Notes: a model not told the origin generated them from the sequence alone. A DNA stretch of 54,164 nucleotides from CAZQKE01 sp964593865 (GCA_964593865.1 CAZQKE010000033.1:1-54164), one strand, 5' to 3'. Shown: positions 6,493 to 15,832, counted from the first letter of the stretch. Program-made: numbers and translations.

Positions 6493-7635
6493 ATGAAGAT
6501 CAGTTGCCTGCAGGAGAACCTGGCCAAGGGCTTGGCGACCGTGGGCCGGGCCGTCGCCACCCGCTCCACCTTGCCCGTCCTCTCCAACATCCTGCTGGAA
6601 AGCGACGAAGGTCGTTTGCGGCTGGCCGCCACCAACCTGGAGATCGGCATCAATTGTTGGATCGGCGCCCGCATTGAAGAAGAAGGCCGCATCACCGTCC
6701 CGGCCCGGCTGCTCACCGAATTCGTCAACTCCCTGCCGCCCGGTCAGATTGACATGGAATTGATCGAACGAACCCAAACCCTCAACCTCAAATGCGCCCG
6801 CTACGAAGCCAACATCAAGGGCCTGGATGCTGCCGAATTCCCCGAAGTGCCCACCGCCGAAACCATCGGTGGGCAAAACAACCTCCACATTGAAGCCGAC
6901 ACCTTCCGCCGGATGATCTCCCAAGTGGTCTTTGCCGCCGCCACCGATGAAAGCCGTCCCATCCTCACCGGCGTCCTCACCCAATTCCACCAGGGAACCC
7001 TGACCCTGGCCGCCGCCGACGGCTTCCGCCTCTCCGTTACATCCGCCGATGTGGGGGTGGACCTGGACGAAACCGCCAGCGTCATCATCCCCGCCCGCGC
7101 CCTGTCCGAACTGAGCCGCATCAGCGCAGCCCAGGAAGACCCTATAGAACTGATCATCACCCCCCAGCGCAACCAGATCCTCTTCCACCTGGACGATACC
7201 GACCTGGTCTCCCAACTCATTGAGGGCAATTTCCCCGACTACCGCCAGATCGTCCCCCAAAGCTACAACACCCGCGCCGTCCTCAGCACCCAGGAATTGC
7301 TCAAAGCGGTCAAAGTAGCCTTCCTTTTCGCCCGCGATGCGGCCAATGTCGTGCGATTCAAAATGATCCCCGGCAGCGAATTGACCCCCGGCCAGATGAT
7401 CGTCACCGGCACCTCGGCAGAATTCGGCGACAACGTCAGCGAAATCGACGCCACCATTGAGGGCGAAGAAATAGAGATCGCCTTCAACGCCCGCTACATG
7501 ATCGACGCCCTCTCCGTGGTCGGCACACCGGAGGTCGCCCTGGAGACCAGCTCCCCCAGCAGCCCAGGAGTGGTCAAGCCGGTGGGCGGCAGCGACTTTT
7601 TGTGCGTCATTATGCCCATGCACCTCGGTCGCTGA
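6493..7635 (+). CDS. dnaN: DNA polymerase III sliding clamp, beta subunit
   Basis: A 380-residue protein, normal for DnaN. It starts MKISCLQENLAKGLATVGRAV, with RSTLPVLSNILLE, the second-domain FAAATDESRPILTGV and GFRLSV, and the C-terminal IMPMHLGR, which corresponds to the usual PMR(L) ending that packs in the hydrophobic peptide-binding cleft. The protein forms a dimeric ring around DNA and tethers polymerase, MutS, ligase and the initiation regulator. The ATG at 6493 has a strong AAGGAGG site. It is followed after 23 bp by rsmG. No dnaA, recF or gyrB is nearby, so the clamp gene sits away from the classical origin-linked dnaA-dnaN arrangement. Confidence 0.96.
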   Translation: MKISCLQENLAKGLATVGRAVATRSTLPVLSNILLESDEGRLRLAATNLEIGINCWIGARIEEEGRITVPARLLTEFVNSLPPGQIDMELIERTQTLNLKCARYEANIKGLDAAEFPEVPTAETIGGQNNLHIEADTFRRMISQVVFAAATDESRPILTGVLTQFHQGTLTLAAADGFRLSVTSADVGVDLDETASVIIPARALSELSRISAAQEDPIELIITPQRNQILFHLDDTDLVSQLIEGNFPDYRQIVPQSYNTRAVLSTQELLKAVKVAFLFARDAANVVRFKMIPGSELTPGQMIVTGTSAEFGDNVSEIDATIEGEEIEIAFNARYMIDALSVVGTPEVALETSSPSSPGVVKPVGGSDFLCVIMPMHLGR

Positions 7636-7658
7636 CCTGCCGAGACACACGGAGGATC

Positions 7659-8387
7659 ATGCAACGACTGATCGAAGGAGCCAGGTCCCTTTGCCTGCCC
7701 CTGGGCGACCGACAGATCGCCGCCTTCCGAGTCTACTACGAGGAGCTGATCCGCTGGAACCGGCGTTTCAACCTGACGGCCATCACCGGTTACGAACAGG
7801 TGCAGATCCGCCACTTTCTCGATTCCCTCTCCTGTCTGCTCGCCGAAGAGGTACGCCGTGCCCTATCCCGACCGGCAGCACGGGTCATTGACGTAGGAAG
7901 CGGTGCGGGCTTTCCCGGCATCCCCCTCAAATTGATCTGCCCGACCATCCACCTAACACTGGTAGAGGCAACGGGGAAAAAGGTCGCCTTTTTGGAACAC
8001 CTCATCGGGCAATTGGAGCTGGAGCACACCACGGCCATCCACGCCCGCGCCGAGGACCTGGCCCGCGATCCGCTCCACCGCGAACGGTACGACCTGGCCC
8101 TGGCGCGGGCAGTGGCCGCCTTACCCGTCGTCGTTGAGTATACCCTGCCCTTCTGTCGGCTAGGGGGCTGGGTGGCAGCCCAAAAAGGCGAAGCCGGGGC
8201 CGCCGAAGCCTGGTCGGCGGAGACGGCCATCGGCCTGCTGGGCGGAGAACTGCACCGCGTCGTCCCCGTGGAGCTCCCCGGTCTGCCCGAAGACCGTTCC
8301 CTGATCCTCATTGAAAAGGTCAGCCCTACGCCGGAAAAATACCCCCGCCGACCGGGAATACCGGCCAAACGCCCCCTGGGCCGCTGA
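7659..8387 (+). CDS. rsmG: 16S rRNA (guanine-527 N7)-methyltransferase
   Basis: A 242-residue RsmG/GidB. The family N-terminus WNRRFNLTAITGYEQVQIRHFLDSL is followed by the SAM-binding motif VIDVGSGAGFPGIPL, then VEATGKKVAFLEHL and a C-terminal substrate region (ARAVAALPVVVEYTLP). It methylates N7 of G527 in the 530 loop of 16S rRNA. The start at 7659 is chosen for GGAGG at 7651 and the family N-terminus. Together with dnaN it forms a two-gene operon. The C-terminus carries a short basic Pro-rich tail. The usual gidA/mnmG neighbour is not here. Confidence 0.93.
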   Translation: MQRLIEGARSLCLPLGDRQIAAFRVYYEELIRWNRRFNLTAITGYEQVQIRHFLDSLSCLLAEEVRRALSRPAARVIDVGSGAGFPGIPLKLICPTIHLTLVEATGKKVAFLEHLIGQLELEHTTAIHARAEDLARDPLHRERYDLALARAVAALPVVVEYTLPFCRLGGWVAAQKGEAGAAEAWSAETAIGLLGGELHRVVPVELPGLPEDRSLILIEKVSPTPEKYPRRPGIPAKRPLGR

Positions 8388-8423
8388 CGCCGGAGGCGCG
8401 ACGGTGCACCCCACCGCCCGCTT

Positions 8424-8452
8424 TTGCCTTCTGGTGTCATTTGTGCTACACT
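8424..8452 (+). promoter_or_regulatory. Probable promoter of the pgeF-yggS-yggT operon
   Basis: TTGCCT (8424-8429), 17-bp spacer, TACACT (8447-8452). It lies in a 93-bp gap after rsmG and argues for the downstream TTG start of pgeF at 8481. Confidence 0.6.
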
Positions 8453-8480
8453 TGCCCTATCAGAGACGGGAGAAGAAAAC

Positions 8481-9377
8481 TTGTTACCGCGTCACCATCG
8501 CCTGGCAACCTATCATTTCACAAACCTGGCCGTGCCCGGCCTGGTCCACGCCATCTTTACCCGCCTGGGGGGCGTGAGCCGGGAACCGTTCGCCACCCTC
8601 AACGTCAGCGAAAACGTCGCCGACACCCCCGCCGCCGTGGCCGAAAACCGCGCCCGCATCTACGCCCACCTGGGCATTGAGGCCGCCCAGGTCGTCACCG
8701 CCGGGCAGGTCCACGGCAACCGCATAGCCCTCGTCACCGCCGCCGATGCAGGCCAAACCCTTCCCCGGACCGACGGCCTGATCACCGCCACACCGGGGGT
8801 CGCCTTGATGCTCCGCTTTGCCGATTGCCAACCCATCATCCTCTACGACCCGGAACACCACGCCCTGGCCCTTGTCCACGCCGGGTGGCGCGGTGCAGCC
8901 CAGGGGATCCCACGCCGCGCCGTTGAAGCGATGCAGCGTGCCTTCGGCAGCCGCCCGGCAGCCCTCATCGCCGGGCTGGGACCGGCCATCGGCCCTTGCT
9001 GCTATACCGTCGGCCAGGACGTAGCAGCCGCTATGGGCTACGCGCTGCCCGACTGGCAAAAAGTCCTGGAACCGCAAGGGGAAAACCGGTGGAAATTTGA
9101 CCTACCTGCGGCCAACGCCCAACTCCTGGCCGATGCGGGTGTGCAGAACATAGAACAAACCGCCATCTGCACCGCGTGCCACACCGAAATCTTTTTCTCC
9201 CACCGGGGCGATGGCGGGCAAACGGGCCGTTTCGCCGTCGTGGCCTTTCTGCGGGAGCGGAATACCACCGCCCGCCCTCCTCGGCGCGCCGAAACGACCG
9301 ATGCCCCTCCTCCGCCCGCACCGGCCATGCCCACCTCCCTCCAACCGCCGGGGATGCCGACCCTGGGTGGACCCTGA
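8481..9377 (+). CDS. pgeF: Purine nucleoside phosphorylase/deaminase, LACC1/YfiH family
   Basis: With a TTG start at 8481 (GGGAG site at about 8468) the protein has 298 residues. The zinc and active-site residues of the family are present: His78 in GQVHGNRI, Cys116 in RFADCQPI and His133 in LVHAGWRGAAQG, and the core continues through GLGPAIGPCCYTVG. Members were once called laccase-like; characterised ones act on adenosine and inosine as phosphorylase/deaminase, and E. coli PgeF edits a peptidoglycan precursor mistake. The C-terminal ~45 residues after AVVAFLRERN are Pro/Ala-rich and not part of the fold. An upstream TTG at 8424 is open but coincides with the promoter -35. It is followed by yggS after 12 bp. 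Confidence 0.88.
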   Translation: MLPRHHRLATYHFTNLAVPGLVHAIFTRLGGVSREPFATLNVSENVADTPAAVAENRARIYAHLGIEAAQVVTAGQVHGNRIALVTAADAGQTLPRTDGLITATPGVALMLRFADCQPIILYDPEHHALALVHAGWRGAAQGIPRRAVEAMQRAFGSRPAALIAGLGPAIGPCCYTVGQDVAAAMGYALPDWQKVLEPQGENRWKFDLPAANAQLLADAGVQNIEQTAICTACHTEIFFSHRGDGGQTGRFAVVAFLRERNTTARPPRRAETTDAPPPPAPAMPTSLQPPGMPTLGGP

Positions 9378-9389
9378 AGCGAGGAACGA

Positions 9390-10127
9390 ATGATGGAGCC
9401 ATTGGAAGCCAACCTACGCTCTGTCCAACGCCGCATTGCCGCAGCGGCCCGTCGCGCCGGGCGCGATCCGGCCCAGATCACCCTTGTCGCCGTCACCAAG
9501 ACCCAGCCGCCGGAGGTGATCCGCCGCGCTTATGAATTAGGCTTACGCTGCTTTGGCGAAAACCGCGTCGAAGAAGCAGAAGATAAAGTAGAACACCTGC
9601 CTTCCGACATCGCCTGGCACATGATCGGGCACATTCAAAGCCGAAAAGCCAAACGGGTGGCCGCCCTCTTTCAATTTGTCCATTCGTTGGACAGCGTCAA
9701 ACTGGCCCGCCGCCTGGACCGGGCCTGCAGCGGACGCCCCGACCCTCTGCCCGTCCTCTTGGAGTGCAACGTCTCCGGCGAGGAGAGCAAGTACGGCTTT
9801 GCCGCCGACCGCTGGCAATCGGATGCCGACCAACTAAAAGCCCTCCTGGCAGCGGTGGAGGAGATCATCGCCTTGCCCCATCTCCGGGTTCAGGGGTTGA
9901 TGACGATGGCCCCCATCGTCGCCGATCCGGAAGAGGCCCGTCCCGTCTTTATCCGTCTCCGCACCCTGCGCGACGAACTGGCCGCCATCTTTCCCGATGT
10001 AGAGTGGCAACACCTTTCAATGGGCATGACCGACGACTTTGAAGTTGCCGTTGAGGAAGGAGCAACCCTGGTCCGCATCGGGCGGGCCATTTTTGCTCCC
10101 GATCTGCCCGCCTGGCGCAAGGGGTAA
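9390..10127 (+). CDS. yggS: PLP homeostasis protein, YggS/PROSC family
   Basis: A 245-residue single-domain alanine-racemase-like TIM barrel. The PLP-binding lysine is Lys37 in LVAVTKTQP, followed by FGENRVEEAEDKV, WHMIGHIQSRK, ECNVSGEESKYGF, GLMTMAP and the C-terminal LSMGMTDDFEVAVEEGATLVRIG. The family binds pyridoxal phosphate and helps balance B6 vitamers and amino acids; no catalytic reaction is established. Two adjacent ATG codons (9390, 9393) are possible starts behind GAGG. It sits between pgeF and a YggT-like gene, which is the classical yggS-yggT arrangement of many bacteria. Confidence 0.94.
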   Translation: MMEPLEANLRSVQRRIAAAARRAGRDPAQITLVAVTKTQPPEVIRRAYELGLRCFGENRVEEAEDKVEHLPSDIAWHMIGHIQSRKAKRVAALFQFVHSLDSVKLARRLDRACSGRPDPLPVLLECNVSGEESKYGFAADRWQSDADQLKALLAAVEEIIALPHLRVQGLMTMAPIVADPEEARPVFIRLRTLRDELAAIFPDVEWQHLSMGMTDDFEVAVEEGATLVRIGRAIFAPDLPAWRKG

Positions 10128-10129
10128 CG

Positions 10130-10399
10130 ATGCCGTCTCTCGCAAACGTTCTTTCGTTCTTCATCCGACTCTACTCTGTTTTGATCCTCATCCGCGTCAT
10201 CCTCTCATGGGTGGCCCTGACCGGCCCACAGCCCTGGATGGGACACCCCGTCGTCCACCGGTTGTATCGGCTCACCGACCCCATCCTCCGCCCGTTCCGG
10301 CGGCTGATCCCACCCGTGAGTGGGCTGGACATCAGCCCGGTCGCCGCACTCCTCGTGCTGGAGGTAGTGCGACAGGTGCTGGTTGCCCTGTTGGGATGA
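10130..10399 (+). CDS. YggT family small membrane protein
   Basis: An 89-residue protein with two hydrophobic segments (about 5-28 and 66-86) separated by a loop containing HPVVHRLYRLTDPILRPFRR, the YggT signature. The family is found next to yggS and cell-division genes, and in plants helps nucleoid distribution and cytochrome assembly; its bacterial role is not settled. It starts two bases after the yggS stop, so the two are translationally coupled. Confidence 0.92.
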   Translation: MPSLANVLSFFIRLYSVLILIRVILSWVALTGPQPWMGHPVVHRLYRLTDPILRPFRRLIPPVSGLDISPVAALLVLEVVRQVLVALLG

Positions 10400-10466
10400 A
10401 AGGCGGAGGGAACCGGATGACGGCCTCTGTCGTCCTTAGATCATCAAACAAACAGAGGTGAGAACG

Positions 10467-10907
10467 ATGAAGAAACCGAGGTTAGCATGGAGCATCTTGA
10501 TCATCACAATCGTATTGGGAGCAACGGCCTGTGGCCCCGCCCCCACGAACACACCGCCGCCCGCGACACAACCGCCGACGGCCATCTCGCCGCTTCCTAC
10601 CCCCGGCGGCGCGGGGGAAGACACGATGCCGGCGGTGGACCTCAGAACCGCCCCCCTGGTCCAAAAAGCCGTCGAGGATCTGAGCCAACGCTTGGGCTTG
10701 GATCCGCAACAGATCCGCTTGCTGTCGGTGGAAGACGTCCAGTGGAGGGATAGCAGCCTGGGATGCCCCAAACCGGGCATGAACTATCTGATGGTCATCA
10801 CGCCGGGCCACCTCATCCGCCTGGAAGCGGAAGGGCAGGTCTACGAATACCACACCGACGAGAAGCGGGTGATCTACTGCGAAAACCCACAACCGCCACT
10901 GCAATAA
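10467..10907 (+). CDS. Small secreted lipoprotein with conserved SLGCP...Yht...C domain
   Basis: A 146-residue protein with a type II signal peptide; the lipobox ends at the Cys of LGATAC, so the mature protein should be lipid-anchored outside the membrane. A Pro/Thr-rich linker follows, then a compact domain with WRDSSLGCPKPGMNYLM, PGHLIRLEAEGQVYEYHTD and a final Cys in VIYCENP. Its two Cys residues could form a disulfide. I recognise the W-x3-SLGC...G..Y.YHTD pattern from small hypothetical proteins but not a function. ATG 10467 has GAGGTGA upstream; a GTG at 10458 is possible. It is 67 bp after the YggT gene and converges with the GH13 gene with only 14 bp between stops. Confidence 0.75.
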   Translation: MKKPRLAWSILIITIVLGATACGPAPTNTPPPATQPPTAISPLPTPGGAGEDTMPAVDLRTAPLVQKAVEDLSQRLGLDPQQIRLLSVEDVQWRDSSLGCPKPGMNYLMVITPGHLIRLEAEGQVYEYHTDEKRVIYCENPQPPLQ

Positions 10908-10921
10908 CGGGCCTGCCGCGC

Positions 10922-12673
10922 TCAGAGCTTGAGCCAGCGCACGGCGTAGGGCAGCAAGGTCAGCGTCCCGCCGGATGACGCGCCGGCCTGCCCATCCAGC
11001 AGGTCGCGCCGGTCACCGGAAAGGCGCAAAGAGAGAGTCACGGCGCGATCCGAAACGTTGTGCAAACAGAGTACCCGGCTGCTCCCATCGGGCGCGGTGC
11101 GGAGCAAGGCAAAGACGCGCTCGTCAAGGTCCAAGACCCGCTGCTCCCCCAAAGGGTGAAAGGCTGCGTCTCCGGTCCGGGCGCGCAGCAGAAGGCGATA
11201 CGCAGAAAACACCCGGCTGCGCAGCGAGCGCGGATCGGCCAGATCGCGTTCCACCTCCGCCCGGCGGAGCTTCTGGCGGTTGATGGAGCGGTTCTGGCCG
11301 GTCAGCGCGATCCCCTCCTGCCAACTCCGCGAGCCGAGCAGGCTGTGCACATAGATACCCGGCACACCGGCCAGGGCCAGCATGATCGCTTGGCTGACCA
11401 TGAAACGCTGTACCTGCACCTCCAACGGCTCCCCCCCTGCCGGGTCCGAAAGGGCATCAAAGTAGGAAATGTTCAGTTCATAGACGCTGCGGCTGCCGTC
11501 GGAGTTGGTTTTGTAGGAGACACGCCCTCCGTGGGCCAGGGTCGTATCCACCAGGTTTTGGATTTCATCGGCGGTCAGCAGGCCACGGGCAGGCATAACG
11601 CCGATCCCATCGTGGGAGGCGGTGAAATTGAAGAAAGTAGCCCCCGGTGGCGTATGCAACTCGGCAGCCCAGCGGGAAAGGGCTTGGGCGCTCCCGGTGA
11701 GGAGGCTGTGCATCACCAGGGGAGGCAAGGGGAACTGATACACCAATTGCGCCTCGTCGGTGCGCCCTTCCTGGGGCAAAACCTGCCCAAAGTAGCTGAT
11801 GTTTTCCTCGTGGGGCACGTTGGTCTCGGTGATGAGGATGACACCCGGCGCCACGGCATCGAGCACGCACCGCATCAGCTTGACGACGCGGTGGGTCTCT
11901 TCCAGGTGGATGCAGGGTGTGCCGATCTTTTTCCACAGGTAGGCGATGGCATCCAGGCGGATGATCCGCGCCCCCTTTTCCACGTAGAAGAGCAAGATCT
12001 CTAAAATCTTGAGGAGGACCGGTGGGTGGGCATAGTTGAGGTCAATCTGATCCTCGCTGAAGGTTGTCCACACCAATCTTTTCCCATACGAGGTCTGAAC
12101 CGGGGTGAGCAGCGGCCAGGGGCGAGGCCGCACCACAGTAGGGACCCAATCCAGCGGCGCATCCGGCTTAAAGGAGATGAACCAGCGGGCATACTCCTCA
12201 TCACCCGCCAGGAAACGGCGGAACCATTCGCTCTGCCGGGAGACATGGTTGATCACGGCATCAAACATCAGGCAAAAGTCATCCCGCAACCGCCCGATGT
12301 CGGCCCAGGTTCCCAGATCGGGATTCACGCGGGTATAGTCCACAACCGAAAAGCCGTCATCGGAAGAGTAGGGGAAAAAGGGCAAGATGTGCACACAAGG
12401 GACTACCCGCTCCAGCGTTTCGGTGAGGACGCGGTGCAGGGTGCGCAGGGGCGGCTCACCCGGCTCGCGGAACTGGTCGCCGTAGGTGATGAGGACCGCC
12501 TCCCGCTCGGTCAGGGGGCTAAAAGGGACGGAGGCCAAGTCCGGGTTGCGCCGGTGGAAATCGTGCAGGATCGCCGCCAACCGCCGCCAGACGGCAGCAG
12601 CTTGCTCGGCCCCATAGAGAAAGGTCAAATGGTCCAGAATGCGGTTTTGAAGCGATGTCGGAATGGGCATCAT
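10922..12673 (-). CDS. GH13_18 glycoside phosphorylase (sucrose/glucosylglycerate phosphorylase-like)
   Basis: A 583-residue alpha-amylase-fold enzyme. Sucrose-phosphorylase features are clear: HILPFFPYSSDDGFSVVDY near residues 95-113, nucleophile Asp241 in IIRLDAIAYLWK, acid/base Glu283 in ILITETN, and Asp355 in FTASHDGIG. Classical sucrose phosphorylases have about 500 residues; the longer length and the GTPCIHLEETH stretch fit the glucosylglycerate phosphorylase branch better. Such enzymes reversibly phosphorolyse a glucoside to alpha-glucose 1-phosphate. It is the last gene of the minus-strand glycan operon and its ATGATG start overlaps the stop of the membrane glycosyltransferase. The exact acceptor (fructose, glycerate, other) is inferred, not shown. 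Confidence 0.85.
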   Translation of the reverse strand: MMPIPTSLQNRILDHLTFLYGAEQAAAVWRRLAAILHDFHRRNPDLASVPFSPLTEREAVLITYGDQFREPGEPPLRTLHRVLTETLERVVPCVHILPFFPYSSDDGFSVVDYTRVNPDLGTWADIGRLRDDFCLMFDAVINHVSRQSEWFRRFLAGDEEYARWFISFKPDAPLDWVPTVVRPRPWPLLTPVQTSYGKRLVWTTFSEDQIDLNYAHPPVLLKILEILLFYVEKGARIIRLDAIAYLWKKIGTPCIHLEETHRVVKLMRCVLDAVAPGVILITETNVPHEENISYFGQVLPQEGRTDEAQLVYQFPLPPLVMHSLLTGSAQALSRWAAELHTPPGATFFNFTASHDGIGVMPARGLLTADEIQNLVDTTLAHGGRVSYKTNSDGSRSVYELNISYFDALSDPAGGEPLEVQVQRFMVSQAIMLALAGVPGIYVHSLLGSRSWQEGIALTGQNRSINRQKLRRAEVERDLADPRSLRSRVFSAYRLLLRARTGDAAFHPLGEQRVLDLDERVFALLRTAPDGSSRVLCLHNVSDRAVTLSLRLSGDRRDLLDGQAGASSGGTLTLLPYAVRWLKL

Positions 12674-14706
12674 GGCTCTCTAGCGTATTGGACCGTCCCC
12701 AACAGAACGGCCCTGTCGGGCATGTCCCTCCCGGCGGCATCCCGGACCGGCAGCCGCTCCATCGTCGCCAACAGATAGAGGCCCACTTCCAGGCGGTATT
12801 CGCCCGAAGGTGCATCGTCGGGTAGGGTCAAAGGATGCACGTCCAAAACGGTCTGGCCCGGCTGCCAGGCGGTGGTCGGAAAGTGGCCGCCGTTTGGTTG
12901 ACCGTCGTGTCCGGCCCACAAAGGGCCTGCCGTTGCCGGGTTGTGCTCCCCCAGCAGATGGCTAAAGACGGTGTAATCGGCCTCTACCGGGGCCAGCGAT
13001 TGCCAATAAAGGGTCAAGTCCCAGCTCCGCTCCGAGGTCGGGAACAGGTCATAGCCCAGGAGGAGGATACGACCGTCAAAGGTGAAATGCACCGAACGTT
13101 CCGGCGGAGGAGCAGGGTCCTCACGGGCAGGCAGGTGATAAGCAACGGCATAGGGGCGACCGAAGCCGTCGGCCAACGACCAGACGATATTGCCGTCGGG
13201 ACGGGCCTGCTGCAACGCAGGCAGCGTCACCCGGTCCTCATGGAGGATCACGATCACCGTGGCCGCCCGGCCCGGCGGTGGGAAGAGCCGACCATGCCGC
13301 CCGTCAAAGCTGCTAAAGGGACGGCGGACTAGGAAGCGGAGGGTGTAGTGTTCCCCAGACGTCGGCGTCAGGTACACGTCCTCATCCAGGGGTAAGGTGG
13401 AGATGTAATCGGCGATCTGAACCAAGCCCACGTCATAAGCGTAGAACAGGTCCGGGCTGGTGGCCCAATCGCCGAAATAGGCCCGTACCGAGGAGGCGGT
13501 GGAAAACACCACCCCCCCGCCCAAGAAGGCCAGGGCGAGGGCGGCGGAGAAGAGGGGCCGAAGCCCCGCCTTCCGCAGCAGGCCACCCAGCCACAGGCCC
13601 ACGCCCCGACCTCCGTCGGCGCAAAGCAAGGCCACCGCCGGGATCGCACCGATGGCCCGGCGGTAGTGGGGCGCGTACTCGGTGAGGAGCGTGGGCAAGA
13701 CCATCACCACCAGCCAAAGTAGGGGTAGGCCCCGGCGCGGCCGGCGAAAACCGACCGCCGCCCGCCCCAAACCGATCACAAAGAGCACCCCCAGAAAAGG
13801 GTCCAGGGCCGGGCGACCGGGCAGGTTGCTGCGGGGGTTGGCATCGCCGCGCACAAAGAACATGCCCAGCACGGCAGGCAGGTTGCCCACGACCGTCTGG
13901 CCGGGTGGGGCAGCAGCCCTTTCCGCCGCCGTCAGGGTCACACTGGCCGGGCGGTGCAGGAAGCTATCGGGATGGGTGGCAAAGTAGAAGGCCAAAGGTG
14001 CGACGACCAACCCGGCAACGCAAGCCGCCAGCAACAAACCCCGCCCATGACGCCGCCAGAACCCCCGCTCCACGAGGATGGCATAAACCACGAACAGCAC
14101 GGCCAACAAGGGGGTGAAATAGCCCGCTTTGTAGGTGTACAGGCTGCCCCCCAGGGCCAAGCCGCCCAGGGCGAAGAAAGCATAGCGGCGTCTACCGCGC
14201 CCTCCGTCCATCCCTCGTAGCAACGCGGCAAAGGCCAGCACGGCGAAAAAAGGGGTCAGAACCGGCTCAATACCGACCCGGCTCATGGTGACGTGCCAGG
14301 GCAGGATCGCCAGGATCAAAGCGGCCAGAAGGCCCAACACCCGCTTCCCCTTGCCGCCCAGCTCCCGGCCCAACCACCAGAGCAGGGGAACCGTCAGCGT
14401 GCCCACAACAGCCGAGGGCAAACGAATGACCCACGGTTCCTGCCCCAGCAATCCCAGGGCCGCCGCCACCAAGTAGATGGCCAGGGGTTCTTCGCCCATG
14501 TTGCCCTCAAAAAAGATGCGGAGCGGTGCGCCGGTCAACAGGTCGCGGGCCATGACACCCTTGAACCCCTCGTCATAATGTAGGCCAGGGGGGATCTCCT
14601 TCAGCCGGTAGAAACGAAAAGCTGCGGCGAGCAAGGTGATGAGCAGAAGGGCCACCAGCTCCCCGCGTATTCCCATTTCCCACGTCCGACGCCGTTCCTC
14701 CGTCAC
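12670..14706 (-). CDS. Multi-spanning membrane glycosyltransferase (GT39/ArnT-like)
   Basis: A 678-residue protein. An N-terminal membrane helix is followed by the acidic loop PPGLHYDEGFKGVMARDLL, with the DE pair typical of ArnT/PMT lipid-phosphate-sugar transferases. About ten further hydrophobic segments run to residue ~420, including YTYKAGYFTPLLAVLF. The C-terminal ~230 residues form a soluble outer domain (HYTLRFLVRRPFSSF ... TLYWQSLAPVEADYTVFSHL), a beta-sandwich type often attached to Chloroflexota transferases. It probably moves a sugar from a polyprenyl carrier to a surface acceptor. It lies 10 bp after the DegT-type aminotransferase gene and overlaps the next gene by four bases. 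Confidence 0.82.
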   Translation of the reverse strand: MTEERRRTWEMGIRGELVALLLITLLAAAFRFYRLKEIPPGLHYDEGFKGVMARDLLTGAPLRIFFEGNMGEEPLAIYLVAAALGLLGQEPWVIRLPSAVVGTLTVPLLWWLGRELGGKGKRVLGLLAALILAILPWHVTMSRVGIEPVLTPFFAVLAFAALLRGMDGGRGRRRYAFFALGGLALGGSLYTYKAGYFTPLLAVLFVVYAILVERGFWRRHGRGLLLAACVAGLVVAPLAFYFATHPDSFLHRPASVTLTAAERAAAPPGQTVVGNLPAVLGMFFVRGDANPRSNLPGRPALDPFLGVLFVIGLGRAAVGFRRPRRGLPLLWLVVMVLPTLLTEYAPHYRRAIGAIPAVALLCADGGRGVGLWLGGLLRKAGLRPLFSAALALAFLGGGVVFSTASSVRAYFGDWATSPDLFYAYDVGLVQIADYISTLPLDEDVYLTPTSGEHYTLRFLVRRPFSSFDGRHGRLFPPPGRAATVIVILHEDRVTLPALQQARPDGNIVWSLADGFGRPYAVAYHLPAREDPAPPPERSVHFTFDGRILLLGYDLFPTSERSWDLTLYWQSLAPVEADYTVFSHLLGEHNPATAGPLWAGHDGQPNGGHFPTTAWQPGQTVLDVHPLTLPDDAPSGEYRLEVGLYLLATMERLPVRDAAGRDMPDRAVLLGTVQYAREP

Positions 14707-14716
14707 GCTCCCCCCC

Positions 14717-15832
14717 TCATCTCATGGCAAAAAAGAATCGGATCAAGCGGATAATCTGCGCGACTTCGGGATCGCTCAATTGGGGGAAAAGGGGAAGAGA
14801 GAGGATCTCGGTGACGACCGCTTCGGCGTTAGGACAGGAACCCGGCTCGTAGCCCAGGTGGGCATAGGCATCCTGCCGGTGGACCCCTTGGGGATAGTGG
14901 ATGGCCGTTTTCACCCCCGCCCCCATCAGGTACTCGCGCAGCGCATCCCGCAAGGGGGTGCGCACCACGTACAGGTGATAGACATGCTCGACTCCGTCGG
15001 GAACAAAGGGCAGGATCAGGCCCTCAATATCGCCCAACCCGGCGTTGTAGCGGGCGGCCAATTCCCGCCGCCGGGCGTTCCAAGCGTCCAGGTAGGGGAG
15101 TTTGGCCCGCAAGATGGCCGCCTGGATCTCATCCAAGCGGCTGTTGACCCCCAGCATCTCGTGGTGATAGGTCTGCCGCTGACCGCCATGACGCAACATG
15201 CGGACCTTGGCGGCCAGGTCCGCATCGTCGCTGACGACGGCCCCTGCGTCGCCATACGCCCCCAGGTTTTTGCTGGGGTAGAAGCTAAAAGCCGCCGCAT
15301 CGCCCAGCCCGCCGACGCGCTTGCCCTTGTAGCGCGCGCCGTGGGCCTGGGCTGCATCCTCCACCACCAACAGGCCATGTCGCCGGGCAACGGCAACGAT
15401 GGAGTCCATCTCCGCCGGACAACCGTAAAGGTGCACCGGGATCACCGCTGCCGTGCGGGGGGTGATGGCCGCCTCAAAGGCCGCGGGGTCAAGGGTATAA
15501 CGCCGCGGATCCACATCGGCGAAAACGGGTGTTGCCCCGGCCAGGGAAACGGCCAAGGCGGTAAAGGCCGCCGTCAACGCGGGCACAATCACTTCATCGC
15601 CGGGACCGATACCCGCCGCCCGTAAGGCCAGGTGCAGGGCATCCGTCCCGTTGCCCACGCCGACGGCATAAGCCACGCCACAATAGGCGGCCCATTCCGT
15701 CTCAAAAGCCCGCCCCTCTTCCCCCAGGATGAACCATCCTCGGCGCAACACCCGCCCCACGGCTTCGTCAATCTCGGAGCGGAGGGCGGCGTATTCCCGT
15801 TTCAGATCGCCCAACGGTATCGTAGGCGACAT
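14717..15832 (-). CDS. DegT/DnrJ/EryC1/StrS aminotransferase (sugar aminotransferase)
   Basis: A 371-residue PLP enzyme. IPLGDLKREYAALRSEIDEAV and GVGNGTDALHLALRAAGIG are the family start, VVEDAAQAHGARYKGKRVGG precedes the PLP lysine Lys188 in FSFYPSKNLGAYGDAG, and NSRLDEIQAAILRAKL is conserved. Such enzymes transaminate 3- or 4-keto nucleotide sugars to amino sugars for surface glycans. The ATG at 15832 is chosen over an in-frame TTG at 15835; it overlaps the stop of the upstream dehydratase-like gene as TGATG. The adjacent SDR gene is the natural source of a keto-sugar substrate. Confidence 0.92.
   Translation of the reverse strand: MSPTIPLGDLKREYAALRSEIDEAVGRVLRRGWFILGEEGRAFETEWAAYCGVAYAVGVGNGTDALHLALRAAGIGPGDEVIVPALTAAFTALAVSLAGATPVFADVDPRRYTLDPAAFEAAITPRTAAVIPVHLYGCPAEMDSIVAVARRHGLLVVEDAAQAHGARYKGKRVGGLGDAAAFSFYPSKNLGAYGDAGAVVSDDADLAAKVRMLRHGGQRQTYHHEMLGVNSRLDEIQAAILRAKLPYLDAWNARRRELAARYNAGLGDIEGLILPFVPDGVEHVYHLYVVRTPLRDALREYLMGAGVKTAIHYPQGVHRQDAYAHLGYEPGSCPNAEAVVTEILSLPLFPQLSDPEVAQIIRLIRFFFAMR

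Noticed and set aside
10922..12673. Annotation as a generic alpha-amylase
   Set aside because: The motif pattern (PFFPYSSDDGFSVVDY, RLDAIAYLWK) is that of the sucrose-phosphorylase subfamily GH13_18.
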